Part shown: positions 13,301 to 24,548 of the stretch, in pieces
Position numbering within the stretch: the stretch's first letter is position 1
Layout: each line of letters begins with the position of its first letter
Assembly: GCA_014898425.1 (NCBI GenBank)
Contig: RCSZ01000011.1
Coordinates: 680,501 to 744,500 of the forward strand
DNA: 64,000 nt
Source: Botryotinia globosa
Taxonomy: Eukaryota; Ascomycota; Leotiomycetes; Helotiales; Sclerotiniaceae
Direction: 5' to 3'
Notes under the pieces: model-generated
What the model was told of the DNA's origin: nothing
Databases searched by the model: none
What the model saw: the letters and a program-made list of their open reading frames with translations, nothing else
Translations under genes and position numbers: made by a program

Positions 13301-15533
13301 AGAAGGACGTAGAGTACCGTTGATGGTGAGCGGAAAATCTCTTCCTTGTTTCAAGCCATTCGACACGCACATCAGAGCGGGAGGTTATATCGTCAATCGT
13401 TTCTTGACTGGAATTCGACCACAAGAATACTACTTCCACGCAATGGCTGGCAGAGAAGGTCTGATTGATACTGCAGTCAAAACCTCGAGATCTGGATATC
13501 TACAAAGATGTTTGATCAAGGGTATGGAGGGTCTTAAGGTCGAGTACGACACGTCCGTGCGAGATTCCGACGGATCTATGATTCAATTCATCTACGGTGA
13601 AGATGGACTCGATGTGACCAAGCAAAAGCATTTGACCGATTTCAAGTTCTTATTGCAGAATCTTATGTCGGAGCTTGCCCAGTTGAACTATGGCGACCCT
13701 CGCTATGATACTATTTTCGAAGAGAAGGAAACGATCATTAAACGGATGAAGAAAGCTTTGAAGCATGCGAAAGCAAATGATCTCAATGGTCCAGATCCGG
13801 TTCTGTCCGAATATAACCCTGGAAAATATGGATACGCGACATCCGAGAAATATTTCGAGACTTTGACGAACTACATGAAGACCAACCCAGATGGTATGGT
13901 CAAGGACAAGGATCATCCAGACGGTGTTGGACCAAGGAAAGCTTTGGAACCCGTTCTTGTTGCCAAATACTTGAAGTCTGTCGTTGAACCTGGTGAAGCT
14001 GTTGGTATTGTTGCCGGCCAATCTGTAGGTGAACCGTCCACACAGATGACACTCAACACTTTCCATTTGGCTGGTCACTCTTCTAAGAACGTTACACTTG
14101 GTATTCCACGTCTTCGTGAAATTGTTATGACGGCAAGTAATCATATTTCAACGCCATCAATGACGTTAACGCTCAACGAAGAGCTTACGCCTGATGAATG
14201 TGAAAAGTTCGCCAAGTCTATAAGCATTCTTTCTTTGGCTGAGGTACTAGATTGGGCTACAGTCAAGGAGCGAATTGGACGTGGAGTAGCTTTCCAGCAA
14301 GCTAAGATCTATGATATTCACATCAAGCTCTTCCCTTCGAAGGAGTACTGTGAAACTTACGCCATTGACATCGATGATGTTCTTTTCACACTTCAACGAA
14401 GATTCACATCGAAACTTCAACATCTTACACGCAAGGCTCTAGGACGAAAAAAGGTCGAAAAGACTGGTAAAGCAAACACCGCCGCAGTACCGGAAATTGG
14501 AAAATCTGTCGGCACTATAGAAGAGGCCAGACCAGATGCAGAGAGAGAAATGGGTGAAGATGACGAAGATGAAGATGGTGATGATGATGCAACCAATGAC
14601 AAGCAGAAAGCAAACCGCTCTGAAGCTGTCAGTTACGCTGCAAACGACGATGAAGATGATGCGGTTCAAGCACAAAATGCCGAGGCCGAAGATGTCGAAG
14701 ACATGGAAGACGAGGGCATTGGAGGTAGTCCACGTGCACCACACAGTGATGATGAAGGTGAAGGTGAAGAAGAGAATGGAGAACGTAAAAAGCGCAAGAC
14801 AACCGCTGCGTCCGAGGAGCTCGAAGCCCAAGTCAAGAAGCGATGCGAAGATATCACTCGTTTCCGCTTCGACCAGGATAATGCAGAGTGGTGCGATGTT
14901 AGCCTTGAATATGATGCCGATGTTCCTAAGGTTCTGATGCTTTCTATTGTTGAAGAAGCTCTTCGATCTTGCCTCATTCAACATATTCCAGGCATTGGAG
15001 CATGTACCTATGATGGGGATAACGAAGTCAAGGATTCTAAGACAGGAAAGATGGTGAAGATACCAGTGGTTCATACCGAGGGTGTCAACCTTAAGGCAAT
15101 GCAAAACTATGCCGCATTTATCAACCCCAACAAGATCTCGACCAATGACATCGCTGCAATGCTTGAGAACTATGGTGTGGAGGCTTGTCGATCAACCATC
15201 GTCCAGGAGTTGCACAGCGTTTTCGATGGTCACGCTATCGCCGTAGATATGCGCCATTTGAATCTGATTGCAGACTACATGACCAGAGGTGGTGGCTTCA
15301 GTCCGTTCAACCGAAATGGAATGAAGGGCAGTGTCAGTCCTTTCATGAAAATGAGTTTCGAAACAACCGTTGGTTTCTTGGCAGATGCAGTCGCAGAATG
15401 TGATTGGGATGACTTGGCCAACCCAAGCAGTAGGATTGTGATAGGAAGGATGAGCAAGGTCGGCACTGGAGCTTTTGATGTTCTTACTAAAGTGCCAACG
15501 GGAAAGAATGGGGATGAGGACATGGAGGAATGA
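10375..15533 (+). CDS. RPA190: DNA-directed RNA polymerase I largest subunit
   Basis: This is the largest, catalytic subunit of nucleolar RNA polymerase I, which makes the large rRNA precursor. Exons 10375-10556 and 10604-15533 (47-nt intron, GTAAGC donor, TACTAAC branch at 10589-10595, acceptor AAAG) give 5112 nt and 1703 residues, against 1664 in yeast. The N-terminal zinc cluster reads CTTCNLSSFSCPGHAGH, and a second pair is CKYCHQ plus CGNCQG. The catalytic magnesium loop NADFDGDEMNMHFP is at about 632-645. The bridge/trigger region includes GIVAGQSVGEPSTQMTLNTFH. A long acidic insert at about 1340-1420 sits in the jaw region, where Pol I carries its expander/DNA-mimicking loop. Apart from the first 61 codons the gene is one exon. 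An upstream AG three bases earlier (10599) would give a frameshift, so the acceptor at 10603 is preferred. Confidence 0.96.
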
Positions 15534-16476
15534 GTACTAATCTAGGGAGTTGGAGGTTGCTAGGGTTTCTTATTTGGCGGTCTATCGAAGGCATAATGTG
15601 AAAATTGTATTGGTATATTATGATGAAATGGAATGGAATTTACTTAAACAAAGCTGATCATGCCTTTCTCGTGAAGTCAAATTGTATTATTTTGATCATG
15701 TAATAGAATCGCATGACTGAGCCTGATAGACAAATAAATACCTTATGAAGCGGTAGGAGAAACGCAGTAATGGAAGTTTAGATGAAATGCTTAAACATCT
15801 ATATATCGAGGGCTACTTCAAGCCAACAGACCTTTCACAGCAGTTGCAAATTGACCTATCAATTGACCTATCAAGAGGCTCTGTTCGGTTAATACCTACT
15901 ACAGTAGACTCAGGCCTTGACGTGATTATCTGAAACAGGAAAGGCGGGCAGATTCATACTTACTCGTGTGTACAGGGTGATCATAAGACGGGATAGTACT
16001 TATATATTCTAGCAATAGCTCGATGCTATCACTGCTCGGAGTTGATCTTTTGGCGTTCTGCTTCAAATGTAGCCGCGATAATACTCAAGACTAAGAAGGA
16101 AAGTGATGTGACTTCTCCATCTAATTCCATCGACCTTCTTGATCTTCCCAGAACCATAAAGGCTACGGGAACGCTAGATTGCTATCATGTGGTGTCATAT
16201 GTCGAAATTTGAAGTACTTTATGTAATGGAGCTTTAATTTACCTGAGAACTACCTAAGCGAGTGTATTGGTTTATTAGTTGCATCATGTTGAAAGCACAT
16301 GGCTATCCCCTTTCAATGCACTTTTCAGATACAGATGGATCATTGTTGTAGATGACAGCAGCGTTCATTGGACGAATCTTAGCTATTAATGTATGATTTG
16401 CATGCTGAGAATTGGGTAATTCCAAAGCAAAATACTTAATTCACTAGATCTCCAATAGATCTTCAAATTGCTGCAT
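15534..16476. other. Spacer between convergent RPA190 and aldo/keto reductase genes
   Basis: This 0.94-kb stretch lies between two 3' ends. No open frame of note or repeat is visible; a short direct duplication (ATTGACCTATCAA) occurs near 15850-15875. It should hold two 3' untranslated regions. Confidence 0.5.
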
Positions 16477-17668
16477 CTATTGATCAAGAGTAGCGACAGT
16501 AGGATCCCAAGCACATACATAATAGTCCCCGGTTTCCAGACCATTCATCTCCTCTGCCGTGAGCTCGAAATCATAAATGTCGGCATTTTCCTTAATTCTG
16601 CTGGGGGTAACAGTTTTTGGTAAGGGTACAAAGCCCTTTTGTAAACTCCATCTTAGCAGGATTTGGGCCGAGGTTTTGTTGTATTTCTTAACGAGTGGTT
16701 GAAGCAGTTCTGAGTCATGCCTCTCGCCACGAACAAGAGGGGAGTATGCTTCTAAAATAATGCCTCGTTTCTCACACCATGAAACAATATCAGCTCGAGC
16801 AAGCCACTAGTTCAAAGTCAGTCCTATTGTAACTCGGAAGAAATACGATCGATATCTATAACAAGGCAACGAGGGGCAGTTGGGGATGAAAACAAATTAC
16901 GGAAGCATGAGAGAAGTATCTCAAGAGGAGTCATCCCAAAATCAATTCTTGATTGGATGGTTGTGTACCGAATTTGAAAGATAGAGGGGATTGAGATGAG
17001 CAGGCTATAAAATAACTTACTGGATGGAGTTCCCATTGACCAACGTCAATAACGCCACCTCTACCCTTCCCTCTTTCCTCCTCAAGTTCTTTTATATAAA
17101 CTTCCATTTCGTCCAGATGATGAACACCATAGTTGCTGACGCCAAGACTGCGAATTTTTCCTTCTTCCTGAGCCTCAACTAGAGCTTTCCAAGCACCTTT
17201 ACGAGCATCTCGCCCGCCATAAGGAGCATGAATGAGCATAAGATCAATGTAGTCAAGTCCAGTTTCCATAAGAGTTTTGGTAACTTGCGCTTTGGTATTC
17301 TCATAGCTCAAGGCACGAGGTGGAATTTTACTAGTGAAGAAAATATCTTCACGTGGAATGCTGGATTTATGAACTGCAACGGCGCAAGGACCTTCATTTC
17401 GATATGCTGCTGCTGAATCGACCTGTGCCGTGTTAGAGGAGTACCAAAAGCCCTTTTTCTTGGAACTGTTCTTACATGTCGGTAGCCCGCATCAAAGGCT
17501 TTGGTCACTAGATCTTCACATTGAGATGCTGGACTAAATTCGATATTAGTTTGACCCATATTTCTCGATGGTGGTATCTTCGTACGTTTGGTAAACTCCA
17601 TACCCCAGGATAGGAATATCATATCCCGAGTTCATACGAAGCTTTGAATTGATATCGAATTTCGTCAT
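16477..17668 (-). CDS. Aldo/keto reductase family oxidoreductase
   Basis: A NAD(P)H-dependent carbonyl reductase of the aldo/keto reductase superfamily, probably cytosolic. Four exons on the minus strand (17668-17586, 17533-17476, 17422-17021, 16806-16477) sum to 873 nt, 290 residues, a typical length. The catalytic tetrad is visible: D49 and Y54 in VDSAAAYRNE, K79 in FFTSKIPP, and H112 in DLMLIHAPYGG. Further family hallmarks are GKIRSLGVSNYGVHHLDE, QWELHP, and the cofactor-binding VPLPKTVTPSRIKENADIYDF. The N-terminus has the DIPILGYGVYQT strand. The intron after QWELHP is the longest (214 nt). Substrate is not predictable; it resembles small fungal GCY1/diketogluconate-reductase-like enzymes. 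It is convergent with RPA190 and divergent from DOM34. Confidence 0.9.
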
Positions 17669-18849
17669 ATTTTTGCTGGAATATAAGTTAGTCTCGAAGT
17701 CCAATCAATGATGAGCCATATAGAAAGAGTGTGGTAGAATCTAGAATGGCAGTGATCGATGAGAAGTATCCAGAGTTCAAGAAGAACACAATTCAATGGT
17801 ACCTGAGTATATCAAAACATCCTGGATTTGAAAACATATTGTTAAGTGAGATACTCATCGCGTAGTACGTACTTTTTTGAAGAAGCTGTAAACGATCTTG
17901 AATGAGAAGCTTGAACCAATGGTTTGAATTGATTTCTTATGAGATTGAGACGTGATGTGAAAGAAGATCTCATGATATAGAGAATCTAATTGGAAAACGC
18001 AGCAAAGAAGAGGAACAGGGCTACATAAATACCCAATTTAGATATCTGATGTATTTCCGCGGTAACCTTGCCCCTCGATTTCAAATATCTTTGTTTTTGC
18101 TTATAATCTTAACTCCGAGTCCGACGATGAAGAAAGACAGACACGTGACGGATTTATAATTGCTGAGTAGGGCATAGTTGAAGAGGTGCTAACAAGATCT
18201 TCAAAGCACGACCTGGTGGACATGGAGTATTCTATGTACGTTGGTCCTTAGATATGAGTATGTTCGAGATGCGACGCTCCGCCTTGGCCACTACCGTGGA
18301 GGCTTCTTCGCTTTCGCTCTACAACGGTAGATATACTGTATATCAAAATACATATCAGAGAGAGAAGGAGCTTGATTACACGTGGTGATAACTTCTTCAG
18401 TTGTAACATCACCTCAACACAATGGTGGTCGAGATCCTTTCTAAGAGCTGCCATGTGCATGTACTAGCACGTGATCATACAGATAATCTCACGACATAAT
18501 ATCGAAATGTATGAATGTCGACCTACTCACATACCTTCATGTATATTTCTCAGATTAAAAAGTATTAATAACTATGACAACATCTTTCAACCTTTTTTAT
18601 TTATAGACCTGTAGACTAAATTTTAGTACGACACCGGCTGTACACTAGATACCCCCGCCATCATTTAGCCCAAGATGAAATCATCATATTTTTTTCTCCC
18701 CAAGTCTATAAATTGAATCCCTTCCAACCTTGCGACACAATTTCCTACAAATTTCATACCACACAATTTACTTGAGAGATACCACAATACTTTTGAAAAG
18801 CCCTACATATAATACATTAGAATAAAAGCATCTGCAGAAACCAAAAGTT
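17669..18849. promoter_or_regulatory. Divergent aldo/keto reductase-DOM34 intergenic region
   Basis: This 1.2-kb spacer holds the promoters of two divergent genes. It contains three CACGTG palindromes (18142-18147, 18379-18384, 18468-18473), the kind bound by bHLH factors, and a TATAAA at 18707-18712, 138 bp before the DOM34 ATG. A GC-rich block at 18275-18321 is described separately. Confidence 0.55.
18275..18321. repeat. GC-rich dispersed element, copy A
   Basis: A block GCTCCGC..GGCCACT.CCGTGG.GGCTTCTTCGCTT recurs, with a handful of mismatches and a one-base indel, at about 26046-26090. Both copies are flanked by AT-rich DNA containing ACTGTAtATA-like sequence. Its composition contrasts with its surroundings and resembles GC clusters of fungal mitochondrial genomes. 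The similarity between copies is seen directly; the mitochondrial origin is inference. Confidence 0.6.
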
Positions 18850-20110
18850 ATGCGCCTCCTTGAAAAACATATCGAGCGTGATGGCTCTGGAACCATCACT
18901 CTTATGCCAGAAGAACCAGAAGATATGGTTCGCCTGTCCCTATTCTCTCCTTTAACTCATTAATTCTAACATGTTTCAGTGGCATGCCTTTAATCTCATA
19001 ACCCCCACCGACATCCTACGCGCCAGCGCTCTCCGCAAGATTAGCAGAGAAACCTCCACCGGAAGCGTAACCACAACCCGCACACACTGTACCTTATCCA
19101 TCAGCGTAGTATCTTTAGATTTCGATCCACAAGCCGGTCAATTACATGTCAAAGGTCGCATAAGTGAGGAGAACTTATACGTCAAGGTCGGCGCATATCA
19201 TACTCTCGACCTGGAACTGAATCGCAAATTCACAATCGCCAAAATTGATGGTTGGGATTCCGTTGCTCTAGATGTCGTGAAAGAAGCCACACGAGAGGAT
19301 AAAGAGGGCGTAGTGCCTGCGATCGTGATGCAAGAGGGAATGGCGAACATATGTTTAATCACCGAACATCAAACCATTCTAAAGCAGAGAATCGAAACCA
19401 GGATACCGAAGAAGAGGGCCGGAATGGCTGGAGATTACGATAGTGGAATGAAACGCTTTTACCAGACAGTACTCGAAACACTCTTGAGATATGTAGATAT
19501 TACTCAGCAACGCCCATTATTACTCGCAAGTCCCGGATTTGTCGCACAGGGTTTCCAGAAATATATACTAGAGGAAGCAAGTAGGACAGGGAATAAAGCC
19601 GTACTAGCCAATAAGAATAATTTCGTCGTGGTACATAGCAGTTCCGGTCATCTTCACAGTCTCAACGAAATCCTTACGAGCCCAGAAGTATTGGCGAAAC
19701 TCAGCAATACGAAATACGCCCGCGAAACCCGCTTCATGGATGAATTTATGACGATGCTTCGAAAAGATGACGGTAGAGCATGGTATGGACCGGCCGAAGT
19801 GGAGAAAGCAGTTGAGCAGGGTGCGGTAGGAGCAGGCGGTGGCGTCCTACTAATAAGCAATGAACTGTTTCGAAGTCAGGAAATAGGAGTTAGGAAGAGA
19901 TGGGTCAAAGTGGTAGATAAGGTTAAAAACGATGGAGGAGAAGCGAGAGTGTTAAGTAGTGATCATGAAAGTGGAAAGAGGTTGGAGGGATTAGGCGGTA
20001 TTGCAGCGATACTGACGTATCCTTTAGAGGGCCTGGATGAGGAGAGCGAGGAGGAAAATGAAAACGAGGAGGATTCGACGGTGAAGGGGGTACAAGCTAT
20101 GGTTATATAG
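18850..20110 (+). CDS. DOM34: DOM34/Pelota mRNA surveillance factor
   Basis: Dom34/Pelota is an eRF1-like protein that, with Hbs1, splits stalled ribosomes in no-go and non-stop decay. Two exons (18850-18927, 18980-20110) give 1209 nt, 402 residues, against 386 in yeast. The N-terminal Sm-like domain begins MRLLEKHIERDGSGTITLMP and includes the EDMWHAFNLI strand and the basic loop RKISRETSTGSVTTTRTH. The central domain has QEGMANICLITEHQTILKQRIETRIPKKR and the C-terminal domain VEQGAVGAGGGVLLISNELFRS. As expected for Dom34, the eRF1 GGQ motif is absent. The tail is acidic (DEESEEENENEED). The 52-nt intron ends TTTCAG. The start ATG matches the family's N-terminus. Confidence 0.96.
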
Positions 20111-20603
20111 CCCCCTAGACGAAACCTGAAGTGATTAATATGTTTGTAAACTCATGATCTCATCTCTTGGGTTAGAGAGATCTAAGAATAATGCAAAAGG
20201 ATCATAAACCACACACACCACACGAATGCATTCGGAAGGTCTTGATATCATCTTTTCCATTTTATACTCCATACATCCCAACCTAAATACCCATTCACTT
20301 AATCCATTCAATATAAACTTAATACCTACCTTCCTGCTCGAAGAATCTCTCATCTTACACCCCCTCGCAGCTGCTCAAAATAAAAATTAACACTCTATGA
20401 GACATCATGATTTAAATACCAAAAGAATCCTCCCATCTCAGTCTCCCCAATCCACAATACATACATACCGGATGGACGCAAACTCCATAATTACTCACAA
20501 TTGACAAACTCAACTCAATAACAAGAAAGGTTTATTTTCTTATCCACTAACCTTGATAATCTACATACCTATCTATCTATATAACTTCTCTTCCCTAATA
20601 CAT

Positions 20604-20697
20604 TATACATACATATATACATACATACATATATACATACATACATACATACATACATACATACATACATACATACATACATACATACATACATACA

Positions 20698-20731
<34 letters not shown>

Positions 20732-20753
20732 CATACATATATATATATATATA
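20604..20753. repeat. TACA tetranucleotide microsatellite
   Basis: About 150 bp of TACA/CATA units, nearly perfect in the centre, with TATA-rich edges. It is likely to vary in length between strains. Confidence 0.95.
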
Positions 20754-20833
20754 CTTATTAGATACCTCCCTCCATTACATACCCATCACCTCTCATCCAT
20801 CACCTCTCACCCAAAGTCAATCTAATATTTAAA

Positions 20834-20860
20834 CCCCCTCCCCCTCCCCCTCCCCCTCCC
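20834..20860. repeat. CCCCCT hexamer repeat
   Basis: Four to five tandem CCCCCT units. The complementary strand has runs of five guanines at regular spacing, able in principle to form a G-quadruplex. The same hexamer appears on the opposite strand at 25890-25917. Confidence 0.9.
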
Positions 20861-21526
20861 TATCAATCCATCTCTGCGAATCTACAAGCGCATCCCATTT
20901 GCTTATTTTTGTATATATCCAGAAAAGAAAAAAGAAAAAGAACAAAAAAGCAAGGATCGAATAACTCATCTCGAGACATGATTTGAGAGGATAGATTATC
21001 TGAACATAGGTTGGTTATTCACAACGCGTTTTGTTTTTTGCTTTTCGGTGATCTAGTATCTTGACTGTCTGATGTATTGTTTATATTCACTGTGTTGTAT
21101 TTATTGATTCACTGTATATACGAGGTACCCACCAAGATGTGACGAATTGTTAGGTATGAAACTCAATATCGGTGATGTGGAAACATTTGGGAATTTGAAA
21201 ACGAAGCTGTATACTATATAAATACAAACAAGCAAACAAACAGTCTACGCCCCGCATTTTGGTTGAGAAATTTCTTTTGCCTGTCTTTTCCCATACTGTT
21301 CTGTGAGCAATACATCAAATACCTCTCCTCTCCTCATCCCGATCCATCAAGATTTCCTTCGCTAGACGATGACGTACCACTAACTTGAACACCAATCTAA
21401 CTACAGAAAAAGGAGATAGACCACCACCATCCAAACCCGAACATCGAAATGATTTACAAACCCATATCTGCCACCCCCAACACCCTCTCCCATGTCGGAC
21501 TTGACAACACGAAACCTCGATCTTTA

Positions 21527-22085
21527 TCACATAGCCACTTCACCCGCATCCTCGCCAAGTATATCTTTAACACCCAATCTCATCGGATCTCCCCGCGTCA
21601 GATTTTGATGAATATTCTTCAGCGGCGGCGCTACGTAAGGGCCAATTCCAGGAGCATCCAAACTCGCTCTTCTGACGACGCCCTGACGATAAGGCGCATC
21701 TGTAAAGTATGGCGAATGCCACACACACGCCATGAAGATTTCCTCGCCCGCCTCGTCTTCGGTAAAACCGTCGGGTAAGTCAGGATGCTCTAGGAGCGCT
21801 GTTCTTGTACCTTTGCATTTCTCTCTCTTCCATATGGTATTTGAGTCGTACATCAAAAGATACGCGTCGATATCTCTGGATTCTTGGTGTGGATCTACAT
21901 CTTTGAGATTTCTTCGACAGATGAAATCAAATATTTCTGTGAGTTGTGGGTCGGGCTGCGGAGGTACTTTCATTTCTGTTGACTGTGGTGGGGTGGGGTC
22001 CATCCAGCCTTTATAGTTGACTTGAACGACGCCATACGCGGCAAGAGAGTAGCTTCTTTCGATTAGCAAACGTATCAAAAAATGA
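21527..22085 (-). CDS. Open frame downstream of the HExxH gene, probable last exon
   Basis: The frame carries about 185 codons with coding character (for example DAYLLMYDSNTIWKREKCKG and HPDLPDGFTEDEAGEEIFMACVWHSPY) but has no ATG near its 5' end; the first internal ATG would start at MDPTPPQST. It lies 22 bp downstream of the apparent stop of the preceding gene on the same strand. If the TAG after DELF is removed by splicing from a GT at 22108 to the AG at 22086, the frame joins as DELF-Y-HFLIRLLIERSYSLAAYGVV, but that intron would be only 23 nt. It may therefore be the C-terminal exon, or part of a separate or decayed gene. I recognise no domain. Confidence 0.45.
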
Positions 22086-22107
22086 CTGGAAACAATCGGA
22101 TATCCTA

Positions 22108-24548
22108 CTAGAAGAGTTCATCTTTCGTGTTCGCCACAAGTAGGAATGTTTTCCATTCCCCATTCGTCAACTTGATTCCACCGTGACGAAGGATATAGCA
22201 CCTGATCAAATGCGCAGGCAATTGATACTGAAATGTGTGTATAGCAAGTGCGAACTTGTTTCGTTCTAGATACATTCTGATCTCATCGTACCTGGGACAA
22301 CAATCCATTTCCACAGCATCAGCTCTATCGGCACGACCGACGATGGGCTGAAAACCATGTTCCCCAGTAGGAAGTCTTGGTGATAAGACCTTCGGATGGA
22401 CATTTTTTGAAGCTTCCTTGATTATTAAGGTCAATCTTCTCTTTTCCGAGTCAAACGAATGGGTGATTTTAGTCTTTCTTCTAGATAAAAGCCCTGGGGC
22501 CTTTTTCTCAGGCCCCGGAATGCCCGTAGTATGTCTGAGAGCAGCCGCAGTCTCACCTCTTCGTCGAAGAACACCTATTATTTTAGGACCCGCTTGAGTT
22601 GCCTTTGAACCAAATCTGTGTGATTATCAAGTTAGATTAATGGCCATATTCCCAGACTTTCCTTGAGCGGATCTTAGACGAATAAACTTACTTCCTCACG
22701 TAAACGTCCCAAAATTCTTCACACTCGAGGCTCATAAAATAAGAGACAGGAATCGGATAGTACATTATATTTTCCCAATTCTTTTGCTTTTCCGGAGCTA
22801 GCACGGGCATGGTAGACGTGTAAAGCTCATGTCTGTACGTAGGCCAATTATAGCTAATATTGATATCAGATTGAAGCAATGCGGGATAAAATGGGGACAT
22901 CAGAGTTGCTCACAAGATTATACCTCCGCAGGAGTATCCCGGAGTGTCTACAGGATTAATGACCGAAAGCGAGATACCACCAAATATCTTAGAAAGGCGG
23001 GTTAACAAGGACTAATATGAAGATCCTGAAAAGGATCACGGCTCACAGACATACCTGGTTTGTTGCGGAGAATCCCCTATGTCATAGTTAGCTCCTCCGG
23101 CAAAAACGAATGCTTTTTGACTTGCAATTCTGGTATAGGCTCGTTGTCAAAGTAAGGCTCACCCCAGCCCCAATCCTCAAGTTTTTTGTTCATTCTGACC
23201 ATTTGATGGCCCATAGCATGCTGCTTTGATCAACGGCGAGCCAATACGAAATTCGAACGCAACTTACCGCAGTCTCGTGAAGAATATCTTCCGCCAAGCG
23301 AAAGTCGTCCAAGGCTCTGTCCTCTGGCAAGAGAAGAGGGTTCATCAACGGCTCGACCAATTCATAGGCGATGGTAACAAGTGTAGCTCGAAGTTCGGGC
23401 GGACTGCTCGATGTACCTCGACGTGGTGACCACCTGGTCAAGCCGGCTTGAAAATTACCTAGTTCAGCCATTCCATCAGGAGAGCTCTTATGCGAGATGC
23501 AAGTTTCAGTAATTGTCTCATGAGGAAGTAATTTTTGGAGAGAAAACAAGAGTCAAAAACGTGACTGTAAAGAGAGATATGCAGAAAGGGATTAAATTTT
23601 ATTTTTTTGAGATCTGGATTGGAGAGGTACAGTTCACTGAGCTGAATACATACTTTGGCTCCTACCAATGCATAATTAACCTGTTTTCTCATATTCCCCA
23701 ATAGTTCTCTAGCGTAAGATGCAAGTTCCTTGTCTTTTCTGTTCTCCGTGGAAATGAATCGCATCAAGTGAATGCCAATGTCGGGTGGCAGCTCTGTTTC
23801 TGGAATCTCTACCAGTGGGCCCTTCATTAACGCATTGAACCTTTGCCGTTAGCGAAATAGAGATGAATCGTCACGACCGGGAAGCATACCAGTCCCACGT
23901 GTGTATGTTAGCGATAACGCTCGACACAATCTTTATAGCCGGTAACATTGCATTCCACACGCTGGATGCCGGTGTTTTAGTAACGGCGAGTTCAAAGATA
24001 GAGCATACTCACGCATCGTTCTTGGCCTGATTTGTTTAGTAAGTCTCGATGGAATATTTCGATATGGCGGATTACTTGCCTCCCAATATTCATTACCATC
24101 TCCGAATGGATATCTAGCCAGATTTCGCGGAAATTCATACAGCCAGTTGCTTCTTTCCAACAATGGATGAATAGGGACTTTTCCAAGATCACTTCCATAG
24201 TTTATCCTTTGACTTATAGTTTCATGAGAATCTGGCAAAGCTAGAACTGATTTCAACTCTGCTGCGGTGAAACCTTTGAACAGCGTTAATCGTCAAGTAT
24301 TGTATCATTGAGGAAAGCCTACCAGAGAACCTAATCCTTTGATACAATTCAAGACCTTCGTCAAGATTCAATTTATCTTGGAACTTTAACAATTGTGCCG
24401 GAGTTACTGGTGTGAGGCCGCTTTTCAATTGGGGCAGGTAGCTTTTTAGCACAGAATGGATGCCTCCTTTGGGATGCCCGTACTTTCTAGCAAAAGGTGT
24501 AGGTCCTGCAAACCTTACGTGAGTTCCTTTTGGTGTTAACGGATCCAT
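22108..24548 (-). CDS. Uncharacterised protein with HExxH zincin-like motif, one in-frame stop
   Basis: Nine proposed exons on the minus strand (24548-24323, 24273-24080, 24026-24013, 23961-23890, 23840-23654, 23516-23268, 23220-23122, 23011-22692, 22615-22108) add to 1869 nt in one frame, about 622 codons. The start is MDPLTPKGTHVRFAGPTPF. The motif HETAHAMGH at about 311-319, split by an intron, matches the HExxH zinc-binding core of metallopeptidases, followed by EPYFDNEPIPEL. Conserved-looking blocks are NDAVWNAMLPAIKIVSSVIANIH, IFGGISLSVINPVDTPGYSCGG and the C-terminal IRCYILRHGGIKLTNGEWKTF. Intron 2 uses a GC donor (GCAAGT); exon 3 is 14 nt. A TGA at 22910-22912 interrupts exon 8. The splice sites around exons 5-8 are the least certain. 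I do not recognise a named family; it may be a recently disabled lineage-specific gene. No signal peptide is evident. Confidence 0.5.

Larger units (their letters stand above)
20111..21526. other. Repeat-rich spacer after DOM34
   Basis: A 1.4-kb spacer between convergent genes that is dominated by simple repeats (listed separately) and has no supported coding frame. The open frame through the TACA tract encodes only YIHT repeats and is an artefact of the microsatellite. Confidence 0.6.

Noticed and set aside
14439..15104. 221-codon and other long frames antisense to RPA190
   Set aside because: They overlap the conserved polymerase coding sequence, mainly its acidic insert, and encode low-complexity Ser/Phe/Ile sequence.
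20553..20825. 90-codon frame of YIHT repeats
   Set aside because: It is produced by the TACA microsatellite and has no coding flanks.
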